A stretch of 64,000 nt of DNA, taken from Schistocephalus solidus. Lineage: Eukaryota; Platyhelminthes; Cestoda; Diphyllobothriidea; Diphyllobothriidae. The notes below the pieces were generated by a model. That model was not told the origin of the DNA, ran no database searches, and saw only the letters and a program-made list of their open reading frames with translations. Both the position numbers and the translations under genes were made by a program. Below, piece after piece: positions 1 to 10,727 of the stretch. Location: assembly GCA_017591395.1 (NCBI GenBank), contig WEDG01001385.1, forward strand, positions 1-64,000. The letters are read 5' to 3'. Each line of letters opens with the position of its first letter. Positions within the stretch are counted from its first letter, which is position 1.

Positions 1-1263
1 CATCGATCCATTATAACCGTTATCGAATCGGTCTGTCGCAAAACTTCACGCCCACCATCCGGCCCATAACGCCGCCGCCGAGAACGAAGTTCCGTAACGC
101 CATCGTCCGACCATCGTTCCAACCGGATCGGACAAGCCCGTTCAACGGTTTTATGCTGACCCTTTCACCTTCCCAACACCCGCCGAGTACGACCAGCCGA
201 CGCGTCGCCGGAAACGTTATTTTTAGTCCCGTTATCTCGTCGGCAATGCTGTCTCTGGCTTATCTGTTGGCGACTTCGAGTACGGATGCACAACGTCAAA
301 ACAACGCCTTGTTCCAAACGTTACAACCCTTCTTCAACCGTTCCCGAAACCCCACTTTATCGTACCGTCAGATCTCAGCCCCGGCCCCTGACGATAACTT
401 CCAGCGCCGCCTACCCACGCCCCATCCATTAACCGGAGCAACGCCGGAAAATCAAACCGCCCGAGAACGCATCGGATTGAGGACCGTCACTTCTGTACTC
501 TTATGCTTCGTCATACCTGGTCACGCAACAACCACACTTTTAAAGCATTCCCGAGCATCTTTCTGCACAGGCAGCCCGAACAATCGCTCTGATTGTATAA
601 TCATGGTTGTATCCTACAGTATTTTAGTTTTTTAGACCCAATAGAACAGCAGTAGTAAGAATGGCGGTCCACAGTCACCCTAAAATCGTCATCGGGTTTC
701 GTAGTGCCGTGCCCTCGCTGCTGGTCCAAGACTGATGAATTATCAGATGTATTTGTGCCTCTTCCGTAAATGACGGCTGTTCCGCTATCCACCCCAAGCG
801 GTTGCAACCGGTAGTTAGCAGTTACACAAAGAGACAGACAAATCCAGCAAGCACGTTAAATTAAACAAAGGTTTGGTTATTTTAAGCTAAATTCATTAAC
901 ATGCGGTGAAAATTCAGGATGCATCCTATGATGTGAGCTCAAAAGTTGGCAGACAAAAGCAACACGAGATGTGGGGTACAAGATTCAGGGGGTAATAGCC
1001 CATAGCCGAATTCATACTTAAAAAACTTCAATTCTGTGATTTTAAGTTATGGCAAGTAGTTTTTTATGTGCTAAAAAGAGAAAATACTCAACCGCATTAA
1101 CAACCGATAACTATTCAATTATGCCGTACCTTGCTCCACTATTGTCGCGTATGTATGATTAAAGATTGGTGATAGTAGAAGGCAAGCAAACAACGCTTTG
1201 ATGAGCGTACACAGATGGATACATGTAGTAGGGCACCAAGTCAGTAACCACAGAACATCTAAC
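1..1263. other. Gene-poor stretch, probably the next CCDC124 intron
   Basis: No conserved protein is recognisable on either strand. Because the CCDC124 exon at 1264-1562 ends with a splice donor (GT at 1263-1262 on the minus strand) and no downstream CCDC124 exon can be found before the window edge, this stretch is best read as intronic. A 160-codon plus-strand reading frame at 153-635 has no recognisable domain and sits in GC-rich, repetitive-looking sequence, so I do not treat it as a gene. Confidence 0.4.
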
Positions 1264-1750
1264 CTGAGAGCTTTGATGGCGTCCTCGACAGTACGCGCCT
1301 CAACGACATCATCCTCCGTCCGGTTAGGGTTTTGAAGCTGATAATCTTGAACCTGTAGTTGCTTTTTCGGGGCCAGCTGAGCTAACTGAGCGTTCAATCT
1401 TTCTCGCGCAGCAGCGATTTGCGCCTGGGTCAATTTGCTCGGTGCTTCCTGCTTTGCGGTCTGAGGTTTAGCACTTTCTAACTTGTCCATTTCTTCGTCG
1501 TGCAGCTTCTTCAACTGATTTTTTCGCTCAATCTGCTCCATATGCCTGGTTTCCTTTTCGGCCTAAGGACAATTAGGTTACGAAGTAGGCGAACTTTTCG
1601 GAGTAATTTTCTGTTCACTTGCTTGTCATCATCTTTCCAATATTCTTCCTCCTCTTGCGCCTCTCTTCTAACCTTATCTGCCTGTTTAGCAGCTTCTCTT
1701 TTATCTCGAGCTTCTTTAGACTTTGTGTTTGTCCCAAACTTCTTCGGCAT
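1264..1750 (-). CDS. CCDC124: CCDC124 homologue, N-terminal two exons (partial gene)
   Basis: CCDC124 is a small, conserved, highly charged coiled-coil protein that binds ribosomes and is linked to cytokinesis. The start codon is at 1750. Exon 1 (1750-1595) gives 52 residues beginning MPKKFGTNTKSKEARDKR and including the family hallmark YWKDDDK. Exon 2 (1562-1264) begins AEKETRHMEQIERK, contains a long Lys/Glu coiled coil, and ends with the conserved VEARTVEDAIKAL block. The frame is kept only if a 32-nt GT...AG intron (1594-1563) is removed. Exon 2 ends in CTCAG followed by GT, phase 2, so the C-terminal half, including the family's conserved basic tail, must lie beyond the left edge. No 3' exon was found within the window. 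An AG lies one base upstream of the ATG, so a trans-splice or 5'-UTR acceptor is possible, though the polypyrimidine tract is weak. Identification is from sequence resemblance to the known family and is strong. Confidence 0.9.
1563..1594 (-). other. 32-nt spliceosomal micro-intron of CCDC124
   Basis: On the minus strand the interval starts GTTCGCC and ends TCCTTAG, with a CTAAT branch-like motif just before the acceptor. Removing exactly these 32 nt joins LLRK to AEKETRH, which restores the CCDC124 frame and alignment. Without removal the frame is broken (32 is not a multiple of 3). Confidence 0.85.
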
Positions 1751-1934
1751 TCTGATAGTCTCAAAGTTCTATCTTGCCTTTCCCGCCGGGGTTGCGATCT
1801 AGTAAAATCAATATAGCTATCACAGACCTGACCCGTGATATTTTCTGCTGGTTAGCGTGATCAGAGCCCTTTCGGTAAAATCTATAAATTTAAGAGCTGG
1901 TTTTGAATTTGTCCTAATTTATCTTAAAATATGT

Positions 1935-2480
1935 TACATTATTGAGGAAATTGGGCTTTCGCCCTTGAGCTCCCTATGCACATTCAAAAATTGCAATAGA
2001 ATAAATGTTTTTAACGATAAAACGGACAATTGAAAATGAAGGGTCATCGGTATGTGTGGGACAGGTGCAAGCTGCCGCTTCTGACAAAATCTTCATTATA
2101 TTTACAATATTTTTCTCAGCAAATGCGTATCCAGTTTAAATTTAAATGTGTCAACCATTTCTGAAAGGACCACCTCGTCAGGGAGTTCGTTCCATGCCCC
2201 AATGACCCTCTGCAAAAAGGCGTTCCGTCAGACGTCCGTATGAAGAACTTCCTCTGTAGTTTAAAGAGGTGAATACATAGATGTTTCGTCGCAGCCAATT
2301 CGAAGAAGTCAGCAAATTCTAGGTCTCCATAGCAGCCTCTGACAATCAGGTACATTTGGATGAGGATATGGCGTAGTTGACTGTAATTGAGAGGAATAAA
2401 ATCAAGTTCAGTAAGTCTGGCTTCGTAAGGCAGATAAAATATGATAGGTTTATTGCTCTAGCGCCTCCTTCATTCTGCTA
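1935..2480 (-). mobile_element. Family C non-LTR retrotransposon, 3' fragment
   Basis: The minus strand encodes the RT C-terminal segment of family C around 2355-2116 (a block resembling EFADFFELA followed by a histidine/leucine-rich stretch and a WNALPE-like region, with frame breaks). It is followed by a 3' UTR ending in the conserved terminal hairpin at about 1945-1978, here with a GGGC-GAAA-GCCC stem-loop. The 5' part is missing, as is usual for LINE insertions. It lies between the 5' side of CCDC124 and the family A element. Confidence 0.6.
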
Positions 2481-2608
2481 ACACTGTAGCTTTGCTTTGG
2501 TTTTAGGCTTGGTCAACAGCGTGCGAAACGAGGTGTTTGTTTTACGTAAAAAAACTGCCTTCAAATACATAGTTATAGTAAAACAGGAAAATACCAAACT
2601 TCACAGTA

Positions 2609-4046
2609 TTGAAATTACTGGTTCGTGTTAAAAAAAATTTGGATCAAGAACAGCAAGACGCCGCAAGTCTTTGTGACTTCGTGTCAGTCGTTTCAAATAA
2701 CATCCTGGAGCTTGTGCCAACCAAAATAGTCAAGCCCTACGTCTCGGAATCATCCGTTCCTCACTTTCTTTTGCCACGACTAAGGAAATTGAAGAAGCAG
2801 TTGAAAGATCAATATACTAGTTCATTATCTGTACATCTAAGGATCGCAGAGATTTTTGAATTAGCCTCTAAGATTCGTCTTGCACGTGACAGACAGAGGA
2901 AATCTTGCGCACTCAGTGAGCCAAACTCTGCAAAATCTGTTGCTCAACTGTTCCGCCGTCGATCCTCTTCTAAACGAGGTTATGAAATTCCTCCATTACT
3001 AAATGAAGACAAGAACTTCGTTCTGGAAGACTCTGACAAGGCAGAACTGTTTAGTGCGTTCTTTGCAAATCATCTTACGATGGAAGCTGAACCGGTTCCG
3101 ACGTTTCAGGCATCCTCATTGAATGTTATCAGCACTATTGATTTCTCCTTAGAAATATTTCGTAAGCAAATAATTCGTCTGAAAAACTCGCACTCTTCGG
3201 GAACTGACGGTATTCCAAACTCAGTTATTAAGAGTGCCGAGCTTTCCCCGATTGCTTAGCCATGTATTCTCAGTTTATCTTTTAAACGGATTCTTTCCTG
3301 ACTCATGGAAGACATCTATTATTCTTCCTGTCTTCAAGTCGGGATCTCGTTCGGACGTAAATAATTATCGAGGCGTTCACAAAACCCCGGCTCTCGCAAA
3401 ATTTCTTGAAAAAATTATTTTTAATCAAATTCTCGACTTTTGCCTAGAAAATAAGCTTTTAAGCGACTCGCAATATGGTTTTCTTCGTGGGAGATCATGC
3501 GAAGTGTGTCACTTAGCTTTTATTAACCTCGTCACTTCCCTTCGTAACGAGCAACAGTCAGTGGTTGTGATCTACTTTGACCTGAGCAAAGCCTTTGACA
3601 AGGTAACACACAAACGTCTTCTAGTGAAACTGGAAGCCCTCAGCATCCGGCCTCCTCTCCTTGACTGCATTGGTTCCTACTGGTCTAACCGCAGCCAGAA
3701 GGTCTTAGTAGGTAATAGCTATTCGACGCCTCAGCCGATCACGAGTGGTGTTTTTCAAGGCACCGTTCTAGGTCCCCTTCTCTTCATTCTGTACATTAAC
3801 GAAATTTCAACTTTACTCACAAATTCACAAAATTTCGTTTACGCTGACGATCTCAAGTGCATTTATTCATTTTCTAAAGACACTGCCAATAGTTGCGTGG
3901 ATAAAATCAACACTGATCTACTTATGCTCTCACGTTGGAGCTGTACTTTGCAGATGAAATTTTCTCCATCCAAGAGCAGTTTCATGTGTTTTGGCCCTGC
4001 AAAGCTTCCTGGACTCCCTAGTATTTCAAAAATAGTACACTTTTAG
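2609..4046 (+). pseudogene. Reverse transcriptase of family A copy A1 (one internal frame change)
   Basis: This encodes the RNA-dependent DNA polymerase that copies the element RNA by target-primed reverse transcription. The first block (2609-3259) holds the pre-RT linker and fingers, ending with the SSGTDGIPNSVIK motif. The second (3234-4046) holds PVFKSGSRSDVNNYRG, YGFLRGRSCEVCHLAF, the catalytic IYFDLSKAFDK motif, FQGTVLGPLLFILYINE and the YADD box (FVYADDLKC). The two blocks overlap in different frames near 3235-3259, so at least one indel separates them; the downstream frame then stops at 4046. Motif order and spacing match CR1/Jockey-like RTs. It is probably inactive, but see the finding on homopolymer differences. 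Confidence 0.8.
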
Positions 4047-4198
4047 AACGATCAACCATAAAAGACTTAGGTCTAAGTTACACGAATAAGCTAGCATTAT
4101 CGCCTCATGCAGATCGAATTTCTGCAAAGGCTGCACAGATATGTGGTTTTATATCACATAATTTCTTCCTTCCGGAAATAAAGTTAAACCTATACCGC

Positions 4199-4726
4199 AT
4201 GTTTGTTCTTCGTATCCTCGAATACTGCTGTCCCCTATTTGGGCTAATGAACGCCTCCGACCGCAGTAAGATTGAAAAATTTCAGAGGGTTTTTACTCGA
4301 AGACTATTTTCTCTTCCTGGATCCAGTATCTCCTATACGGATAGATGCCAGTTAGCAAACGGTAAATTTCTGTGGGTTAGAAGACTCGAAGCCGGTCTCT
4401 GCTTCCTGTTTCGCGTTAACTCTAGCCAAAATCTCCCACAAATTAACGCTCTCACTCCGGTAAATATACCCTATGCCACTCTTTATTCCTCCATGATCAT
4501 TTCACCACCCCTTAGCTCCACAACTAACCGGTCTCAGTTTTTTGCCTCCAAATATGCTTTCATATGGAATAATCTACCACTGCAAATTAGGTTGTCGTCT
4601 ACATTAGCTATTTTCAAAACCAAATTACGCAAACATTTAACTTCGGAAGATATAAAGTCCTTATTGTCTGTTTCCTTCCCAAACTCGCAACTTTTGGATT
4701 TTGAAAAGGGCCCTCCTGGTATTTGA
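4199..4726 (+). pseudogene. RT C-terminal region of family A copy A1
   Basis: The 175 codons begin with a block resembling RILEYCCPLFG, the conserved sequence that follows the RT thumb in this family. They include KIEKFQRVFTRRLF and WVRRLEAGLCFLFRVNS, then a WNNLPLQIR block typical of the C-terminal end of CR1/Jockey-like ORF2 proteins, and end with a stop at 4726. It is separated from the RT core by a frame break between 4046 and 4199. Corresponding blocks occur in the copies at 13.0-13.6, 29.4-29.9 and 33.8-34.4 kb. Confidence 0.75.
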
Positions 4727-4943
4727 GGCAGCTCCCTTGATATAATATTGGTCTCTTATTATATTTCCATCATCCTCTGCAGAGTCAATCTTTTGCATTT
4801 ACTTTTACTTCCCTCCTTTTAAACTAGCATTGCCAACTCTTGACAACCTTCATACTTACCTCCGAATTTGCAAACCCTGACGATAGTCTCCAGGTTCTGT
4901 TGATGATCGAGGTGGGTTCTGATGGTTTCACCTCTTTGGTGAT

Positions 4944-5239
4944 GGACTATACAGTCAGCAATGTCGCATCTCGATGATGATCTCGTGACCTCTACTGTCC
5001 CGTCTTCGTTTCGACCATGTTGTCTACGATGAGTTCGTCCTTTTTCACCTCCACTGATGTTTATAAACAGTAGCTCTGACTGCTATATTATGGACTATAC
5101 AGTCAGCAAGGTCGCATCTCGATGATGATCTCGTGACCTCTACTGTCTCCTCTTCGTTTCGTCCATGTTGTCCAAGATGAGTTCGTCCTCTCTCACCTCC
5201 ACTGGTGTTTATAAACAGTAGCTCTGACTGCTATATTAT
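4944..5239 (+). repeat. 148-bp tandem repeat (two units) in the 3' UTR of family A copy A1
   Basis: Unit 1 is 4944-5091 and unit 2 is 5092-5239, both opening GGACTATACAGTCAG and closing CTGACTGCTATATTAT. The copy at 26.3-30.7 kb has only one unit (30,187-30,333). The ends of each unit are imperfect inverted repeats of each other (CAGTCAG against CTGACTG), so each unit could fold as one long stem. Confidence 0.85.
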
Positions 5240-5770
5240 CTCTCACCCGACAAGGAGCGTCCCGAACCCTCATACGTAGTCAGCAACATCAAAATACTAT
5301 CTCATTGCATTAAGCTATTATTTTTTTAGTGAAGCAGTTTTTTCTCCTATTTTTTTTAAAATTGGCGGCTCGCCGAACTGCGCCTCCGATTTAACCCTAG
5401 GAGTTTTTTTTAACTGCTTCTTTTCCAGTTCACCGTATATGCCAAAGATTGTTGACTTTTGTTTTAAAAATGGCAAATCTTTTTGAATCGGATATGTTTA
5501 CCATACTACTCATTTCTGCTGTTCATATGGATGCTCACATAGTGCAGCAATTTTCCACTTTGTATTTATTTAAACCATGGTACTAATTTTGTAATGATGG
5601 GGCCCTCTGGGCCTTAAATATACACTTTATTTATTTATTTATTTAGTCTGTCATTTATGGATTTCCAAGTGCTCATTCGACAAGGTAGAATTGATCGTTG
5701 GCTATTCGAGTGTCCGTTACATCCAATCAGATTTGAGTGCCTCCAAGCGCATCGTTGTGGTGTGTTGTTC

Positions 5771-6396
5771 TCTAATGGGCCCGTATAAGATGCGCGATGA
5801 ATCCAAATTAAGGACGCCCAAGTAAGATCAAGACAATTGGCAATGTGAAGAGTTAAGGGATTATTTGAAACTAGGAGTTTGGTATTCTATTGGGGGCTTG
5901 GTCCTGCAAGGATCCTTTGGTGGGGATTGGCTGTCCTGGGAAGATCTTCGGGAGGTCCGTAGGAGAAGGAAAGGCGATGGCTGGAGAAGCGTCAGAGGGC
6001 GGTCTCCGGTCCAAAGTGATGAGCCTCAGTTCTCCTCGGTATTTATGTCATGTTCTCCAGACGATTTTGATAGGTTTACATAGAATAGACCAATGGGTAG
6101 GCGTAACTCATACATTGTAGATCGAAAAGAGCCAATAGGATTATCAATACAGTTTTTATAGACTTCCGGGCTTGATTTGTAGTTACGTTTTTACAGGTAT
6201 TGAAAATATAGACTTCCCGAATTTTCCAGGGACCAATAGCATTAACGGTTAAAAGTGACACCAGCCAATAGGACTAGAGAATTGACATGAAAACTTGTGC
6301 ATGCTAGCAAATGGGAGCGTTCATTACTGGCGCTAGTAATCTGCTAGTAATCTTAGCTACTAGAGAAAATTGAGAAACTTTGATTCTATCTTAACA
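5771..6396 (-). repeat. 3' LTR of the Ty3/gypsy element
   Basis: On the minus strand it starts TGTTAAGATAG directly after the polypurine tract and ends at ...CGGGCCCATTA. The same terminal sequence, GGGCCCATTACA, closes the remnant 5' LTR at 10,749-10,760, giving TGT...ACA ends. The left copy carries one change in the last dinucleotide. Length is 626 bp. Confidence 0.8.
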
Positions 6397-7904
6397 TTGC
6401 CCCCTCCTGCGTAAAGTTTTCGCTGTCCTCAGCGAGCTCAATGTCATCTCGCAAACGCACGGAGTCCCTTGAATTTTGAAGGTTATGAGGCATAACGGTT
6501 TCTTCTCTACCTTCGGGTGGGATTTCAACCCACCTCTCGACCCCCTCATGATCTACGTAACGCACTGCATCGCCTGGGTGTTCTGCTCTGTGGTTATCTT
6601 CCATTGGCCTTGCCCCCAGTTTAAGTCGATTAAAGTGAACCGTGAATTCAGAGTTGAAAGGCCGATTTCGATCTTGAATGACGCAGGTCGTATCAGAGAG
6701 CATTCTGGTGACAGTATATGGCCCTGACCAGTCCATTACTAACTTACTCGGTAATCCCAGGGGGAGTCGCATGTTCCCTGAGCCGCACAACATCACCGAC
6801 ATCATATGGACACCCATGTTCCAGCCTGTCATAGTGTTCCATTTGGTGCCTCTGGGCTCCTTGTAAGTGTATCCGTGCTTCCTCAGTGGCTATACGCATT
6901 TTCTTGTGGAGCGCAGCGACGTAAGAACCAACCGGTATTTGATTATTCTCAAGAGGTACCTGTAGATCCTCTGGTATTCGCATTTCACGACCACAGGTGA
7001 GTGTGATAGGCGCCTGCTGTGTTGACGAGTGAATCGTGGAGCGGTATGCGAGCATGCATGCTGGCAACGCATCATCCCACGTGAAGGGAGCCTGACGATC
7101 TACAAAAGCCTTTAGTAAACCAACTAGCGTCCTATTCGTCCGCTCCACTTGACCGTTTCCTTGCGGATGGTAAGCCGTGGTGCGCGTCTTATTGACCTTT
7201 AAGTATTTACACAGATTGTGAAGAACTGCGTTTTCAAATGAGGACCCTCGATCCGAATGGATCTGTTCTGGTGCGCCCCATCTACATACCCAATTGTTAA
7301 AGATGGTCTGGGCAACCGTTTCAGCCGACATGTAGAGATGGGGTTCCGCTTCAGCCATTTTGGTAAAGAAATCAACCATCACTAGAATATATCGGTTGCC
7401 CCGAACCGATGGCGGTCGTGGTCCAACTAAGTCAACGCCTACACGTTCGTTGGAGTATCCCGTCAGAATAGGCTGAAGAGCAGCCCTATTCGGCTGTCGT
7501 GGCGGTTTGATCTGATTGCACAGAGTGCAATACCGAATAAAGTTCCACACTGACCGCTTCAAGTTAGGCCAGTAGTATCGGCGCCTAAGGGCCCACTCGG
7601 TCTTATGGATGCCCACGTGCCCCAACTGTGTGCGGATTCTATTAAGAACCTCGTCTACCATGGATAAGATTAGAAGAATACGTCGTGGGTATTGTTCGCC
7701 ATCCCGATAGAACAAAACGTCATTATCCATAAAGAGTTTTTCCCACACCGTGTGCAAGCAACGCGTCTCATAGCTATGGCCTCTTAGTTCAACTGCACTA
7801 AGTGGTCGAGAACCACTTAACTTGCTATAATATATGGGGCCAATATGAGGATCCCCTTGCTGAGCTGGCGCCCAAAGACGGCTTTGGTCGTCTTGTAGTG
7901 ACAC
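6386..7904 (-). pseudogene. Integrase (Ty3/gypsy pol), one frameshift
   Basis: It would insert the element's cDNA into host DNA. The main frame (7904-6744, 386 codons) has the HHCC zinc-binding module (HVGIHK ... CTLCNQ), then the DDE core: VGVDLVGP with the first Asp, IHSDRGSSFEN with the second, and GQVERTNRTL with the Glu. A frame change near 6790-6830 leads to a second frame (6832-6386) holding the C-terminal GPY/F-like module (WSGPYTVTR ... FNRLKL). A lysine/glutamate-poor tail follows and stops inside the LTR. The shift lies in a C/G-rich run and could be a sequencing error or a real lesion. Confidence 0.85.
6397..6411 (-). promoter_or_regulatory. Polypurine tract (plus-strand primer)
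   Basis: On the minus strand CGCAGGAGGGGGCAA lies immediately upstream of the LTR start TGTTAAG. This is the expected position and composition for the plus-strand primer of an LTR element. It is also coding for the last residues of the integrase frame. Confidence 0.75.
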
Positions 7905-7922
7905 GGTACTAATGTTAATGTC

Positions 7923-9422
7923 TTAACATGATGGACATTCGCCGTGGGGACGGTAGGGCTTCCGAGAGAGAGCATCAGCATTATTGTGCTGACGTCCTGG
8001 ACAGTATATGCACTCGAACTCATACCCGGCTAGTCTCTCTTGCCACCTTGCGACCTGTCCTTCAGCGTTCTTAAAGTTCTGCAACCAGGTCAGAGAGCTA
8101 TGATCCGTGCGCACGATGAAAGGCCGGTATTGGAGGTATGGCCGGCATTCCTCCACGAAGTGGGTAAGTGCGAGCATCTCCCTTCTGGTCACACAGTAAC
8201 GGCGTTCTGCCTTTGTCAGGGATCGGTTTAGATACTGAATGACGCCTTCTGTACCATCTGGTTGTTGCTGGGAGAGGACAGCGCCTATGGCTGTGTCACT
8301 AGCATCGGTATCTAGAATAAGTTTCCTGGCGTCATTGCTTATGTCAGGAAAAACTAAAAAATGAGTGGTGTAAAACTTATCCTTCAACGTCTGGAAGCTA
8401 CTAGTACAACCAGCAGTCCACTTAAATTGTACTTCTTTCTGGGTCAGCTTGTGAAGCGGACCAGCTATGTGAGCATAGTCTTTGATAAATCTTCTATAGT
8501 AAGAAGCCAGTCCTAGAAAACTGCGGACTTCAGTTACGTCCATAGGGGTGGGCCACTCACGGATTTGCCTAACTTTATCCTCGTCCATCTCTATGCCAGA
8601 GGCCGAGACTACATGCCCTAAAAACTTGACACGAGGTCTAATAAAAACACATTTACAGGGCTTAGGGGGTGAGACCAGCCTGTCGGAGACTCGGACATTG
8701 CTCATATGACTGTCAAAATCCTTACCAAGAACAATTATGTCATCCATATAAACTAGGCATGACTTGGGAATAAGTTGAGCCAGGACTTGATTCATTGGCT
8801 GGTGAAAAGTACTTGGAGCATTAGCTAGGCCAAAAGGCATTGTCTCAAACTCGTAAAGACCCGAGGGGACTGCGAAAGCAGTTTTCTCTCTGTCAACGGG
8901 TCGCACTTCTACTTGCCAGTAACCGGCTGCTAGATCTTGAGTAGAGAATACCTGATTACCCGAAAGGGCATCTATGGTTGCATCAATCCTGGGCAGAGGG
9001 AAAGAATCCTTAGTTGTAACTGCATTTAATTTGCGATAGTCAACGCATAACCGCATAGTGCCATCCTTCTTCATAACTAACACGACCGGAGACGACCAAG
9101 TTGAATTAGACGGCCTGATAATTTTCCGGTCTAACATATCATCGATCATTGCCTTTAACTGTGTCTGGTAGAACACGGGTAATCGCCTAGGAGGAATCTT
9201 CGTGGGCCGAGTCACACCTGTATCGATCTCATGCTGAGCCACATAAGTACGTCCGAGTGAACGGCCGTCCCAATCGAAGATATCTTTAAACTCCTCTATC
9301 AAACTACATAACTTAGACGAGCTATCCTTGTCAAGAGTAGGGGGCACTAAATTATTAACCTCCTCTGACTTAAATGCATTAACTTCATGTTGACTATCCG
9401 GTACCTCGATCCTGAAGGGCAC
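7923..9422 (-). CDS. Ty3/gypsy reverse transcriptase-RNase H (open, 499 codons)
   Basis: The polyprotein segment copies the element RNA to DNA and removes the RNA strand. RT motifs in order are SPVVLVMKKDGTMRLCVDYR, DLAAGYWQV, FGLANAPSTF and the YMDD catalytic box (CLVYMDDIIVLG), followed by FLGHVVSASGI and RSFLGLASYYRRFI. RNase H follows with LDTDASDTAIGAVL, RREMLAL and RTDHSSL, and the segment ends HNNADALSRK. All catalytic residues I can check are present. The frame is continuous but disconnected from protease and integrase by short frame changes, so the element as it stands is probably not autonomous. Confidence 0.93.
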   Translation of the reverse strand: MPFRIEVPDSQHEVNAFKSEEVNNLVPPTLDKDSSSKLCSLIEEFKDIFDWDGRSLGRTYVAQHEIDTGVTRPTKIPPRRLPVFYQTQLKAMIDDMLDRKIIRPSNSTWSSPVVLVMKKDGTMRLCVDYRKLNAVTTKDSFPLPRIDATIDALSGNQVFSTQDLAAGYWQVEVRPVDREKTAFAVPSGLYEFETMPFGLANAPSTFHQPMNQVLAQLIPKSCLVYMDDIIVLGKDFDSHMSNVRVSDRLVSPPKPCKCVFIRPRVKFLGHVVSASGIEMDEDKVRQIREWPTPMDVTEVRSFLGLASYYRRFIKDYAHIAGPLHKLTQKEVQFKWTAGCTSSFQTLKDKFYTTHFLVFPDISNDARKLILDTDASDTAIGAVLSQQQPDGTEGVIQYLNRSLTKAERRYCVTRREMLALTHFVEECRPYLQYRPFIVRTDHSSLTWLQNFKNAEGQVARWQERLAGYEFECIYCPGRQHNNADALSRKPYRPHGECPSC

Positions 9423-9496
9423 CTCAGTGTCACCGACATGGAGAGTGTTAGCGTTAAAATCTAAGTAGCATTTAAATGCATGAAGAAAGTCAGCAC

Positions 9497-9850
9497 CTAA
9501 TATACAGTCCCAGGTAATGTCAGGACAGACAACAAACTTATGATTAAAATAACGTAACCTTTTTCCAAATTAAGCTCCATCATGCCTTTATGTCGCAAAG
9601 TGGCTCCGTTTGCCGTCTTCAGGCTGACCTTAGGTTTTGTGTAATACTTCACTATAGCCTGAAGTTGAAGGAAAATGTTCTGCCTAATGATGGAGCAGCC
9701 AGCTCCTGAATCAACTAAGCATAACAACTTAGTATTTCCTATGGTTGCATCTATAGCAGGGTAGTTTTGCATGTAATCTACGTTTGCAATAAGCATATCA
9801 GATATAAATATGCACTTACCAAGCGCTTCTTCCTCACCTGAGGTGATCAC
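9497..9850 (-). pseudogene. Aspartic protease domain (Ty3/gypsy pol)
   Basis: The protease would cut the Gag-Pol polyprotein. The active-site motif LVDSGAGCSIIR is present, followed by a flap-like region (TANGATLRHKG). The frame runs into a different one near 9540, where the expected ILGADFL-like closing motif appears out of frame at about 9500-9480, so there is at least one indel between protease and RT. Confidence 0.8.
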
Positions 9851-9892
9851 ATGAACACCTGGGGAAGGTGGAGGGCGGGTCTGACGACCACG

Positions 9893-10722
9893 TTATTGCC
9901 TCCAGTTCCCGCGTCGAGGAGACTGTGGAGAGCCTCGCCAAGGAGAGGTCGGCTGTAGAGGGCCGCGCCAAGGAGTTTGGGGTTGTGGAGAGCTACGCCA
10001 AGGAGGAGTGGGCTGAGGAGGGCCCCACTGCCATTGAGCCGTTTGTGTGCCGATATCGCGGCTCTGTCGCTGTCCCATGGCGAAGACATTTACTGGAGAG
10101 TCCTGTATGGCGGCAGGAGCTTGATGACACCCAAAGGCTGATGGGGAGGAGACTTGGACCAAGGGACAGGCCGTATAAATGGCCTCCTCTCGCCGAGAAA
10201 TAGCGAGGGCAACCTTGATGATGCTGGGGGGGGGTCGCGGAGGAATTGGCGCCTGATCTCAGGGAGAGAGATCCCGTCGACAAAGTTCTCCAAAATTCTG
10301 GCCTCGAGCTCGGTGAAGGACTCGTTTGGGTAGGCTTGACGGGCTAGGACTCGAAGATGTCGATGGAAGTCTACGACAGACTCGCCCGCGTGGTGTCGGC
10401 GACTTTTGAGGGCGGCATGGGCAACCCAAGGCATCAACGACCGTCCGAATTCACGCCGCAGACGCTCGAAGATGGCTGCGGGGGTGGGCGACGCTGTAAG
10501 GTTGGCAGCCCTGGCCACCGTGTACACTTCGTTGTCTAGCCGTCCCAGGATGGCGGCTGGGTGGGCACCTTCGTCTACGGCCTCAAAATAAACTTTAATG
10601 CGGTCCTCCCACAAGTCATAATCGTCATACACCGTAAACTTATCCGGCTTAGGTTGACGGTCTCCACAGCTTGAAAATCGCTCCATCGCCTGGACAAGCC
10701 TAGTTATCAAATCGTCGGACAT
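9893..10722 (-). pseudogene. Gag-like protein with Pro/Trp repeats
   Basis: The first frame (10,722-10,090) starts MSDDLITRLVQAME only 5 nt after the primer-binding site and carries a capsid-like helical region: FTVYDDYDLWEDRIKVYFEA, then a FVDGISLPEIRRQFL-type block as in gypsy Gag. The downstream part is in another frame (10,162-9893) and consists of about four decamer repeats of the PWRGSPQPT type rich in Trp, Pro and Gln. I see no CCHC zinc knuckle, which Gag proteins commonly carry here. The frame change near 10,090-10,160 may be a lesion. Confidence 0.7.
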
Positions 10723-10727
10723 TTATA

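Larger units (their letters stand above)
2658..5650 (+). mobile_element. Family A non-LTR retrotransposon copy A1, 5'-truncated
   Basis: Homology with the longer copy at 26.3-30.7 kb begins at about 2658 and runs to a (TTTA)n tail near 5630-5645. Only the part after the endonuclease remains. Three consecutive coding blocks (2609-3259, 3234-4046, 4199-4726) carry the RT and its C-terminal region in two or three frames. The 3' UTR contains a duplicated 148-bp block, a conserved T-rich motif (about 5400) and a GGGGCCC-TCT-GGGCC hairpin just before the tail. The 5' end is cut inside the linker between endonuclease and RT. Confidence 0.85.

Noticed and set aside
153..635. 160-codon plus-strand open frame
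   Set aside because: No domain, low-complexity composition, lies in the presumed CCDC124 intron; no supporting signal.
4960..5090. CGATGAG/TTCGTCC motifs in the 148-bp repeat considered as a hammerhead-like ribozyme
   Set aside because: The required CTGANGA and GAAA core elements are absent on both strands in the right order.
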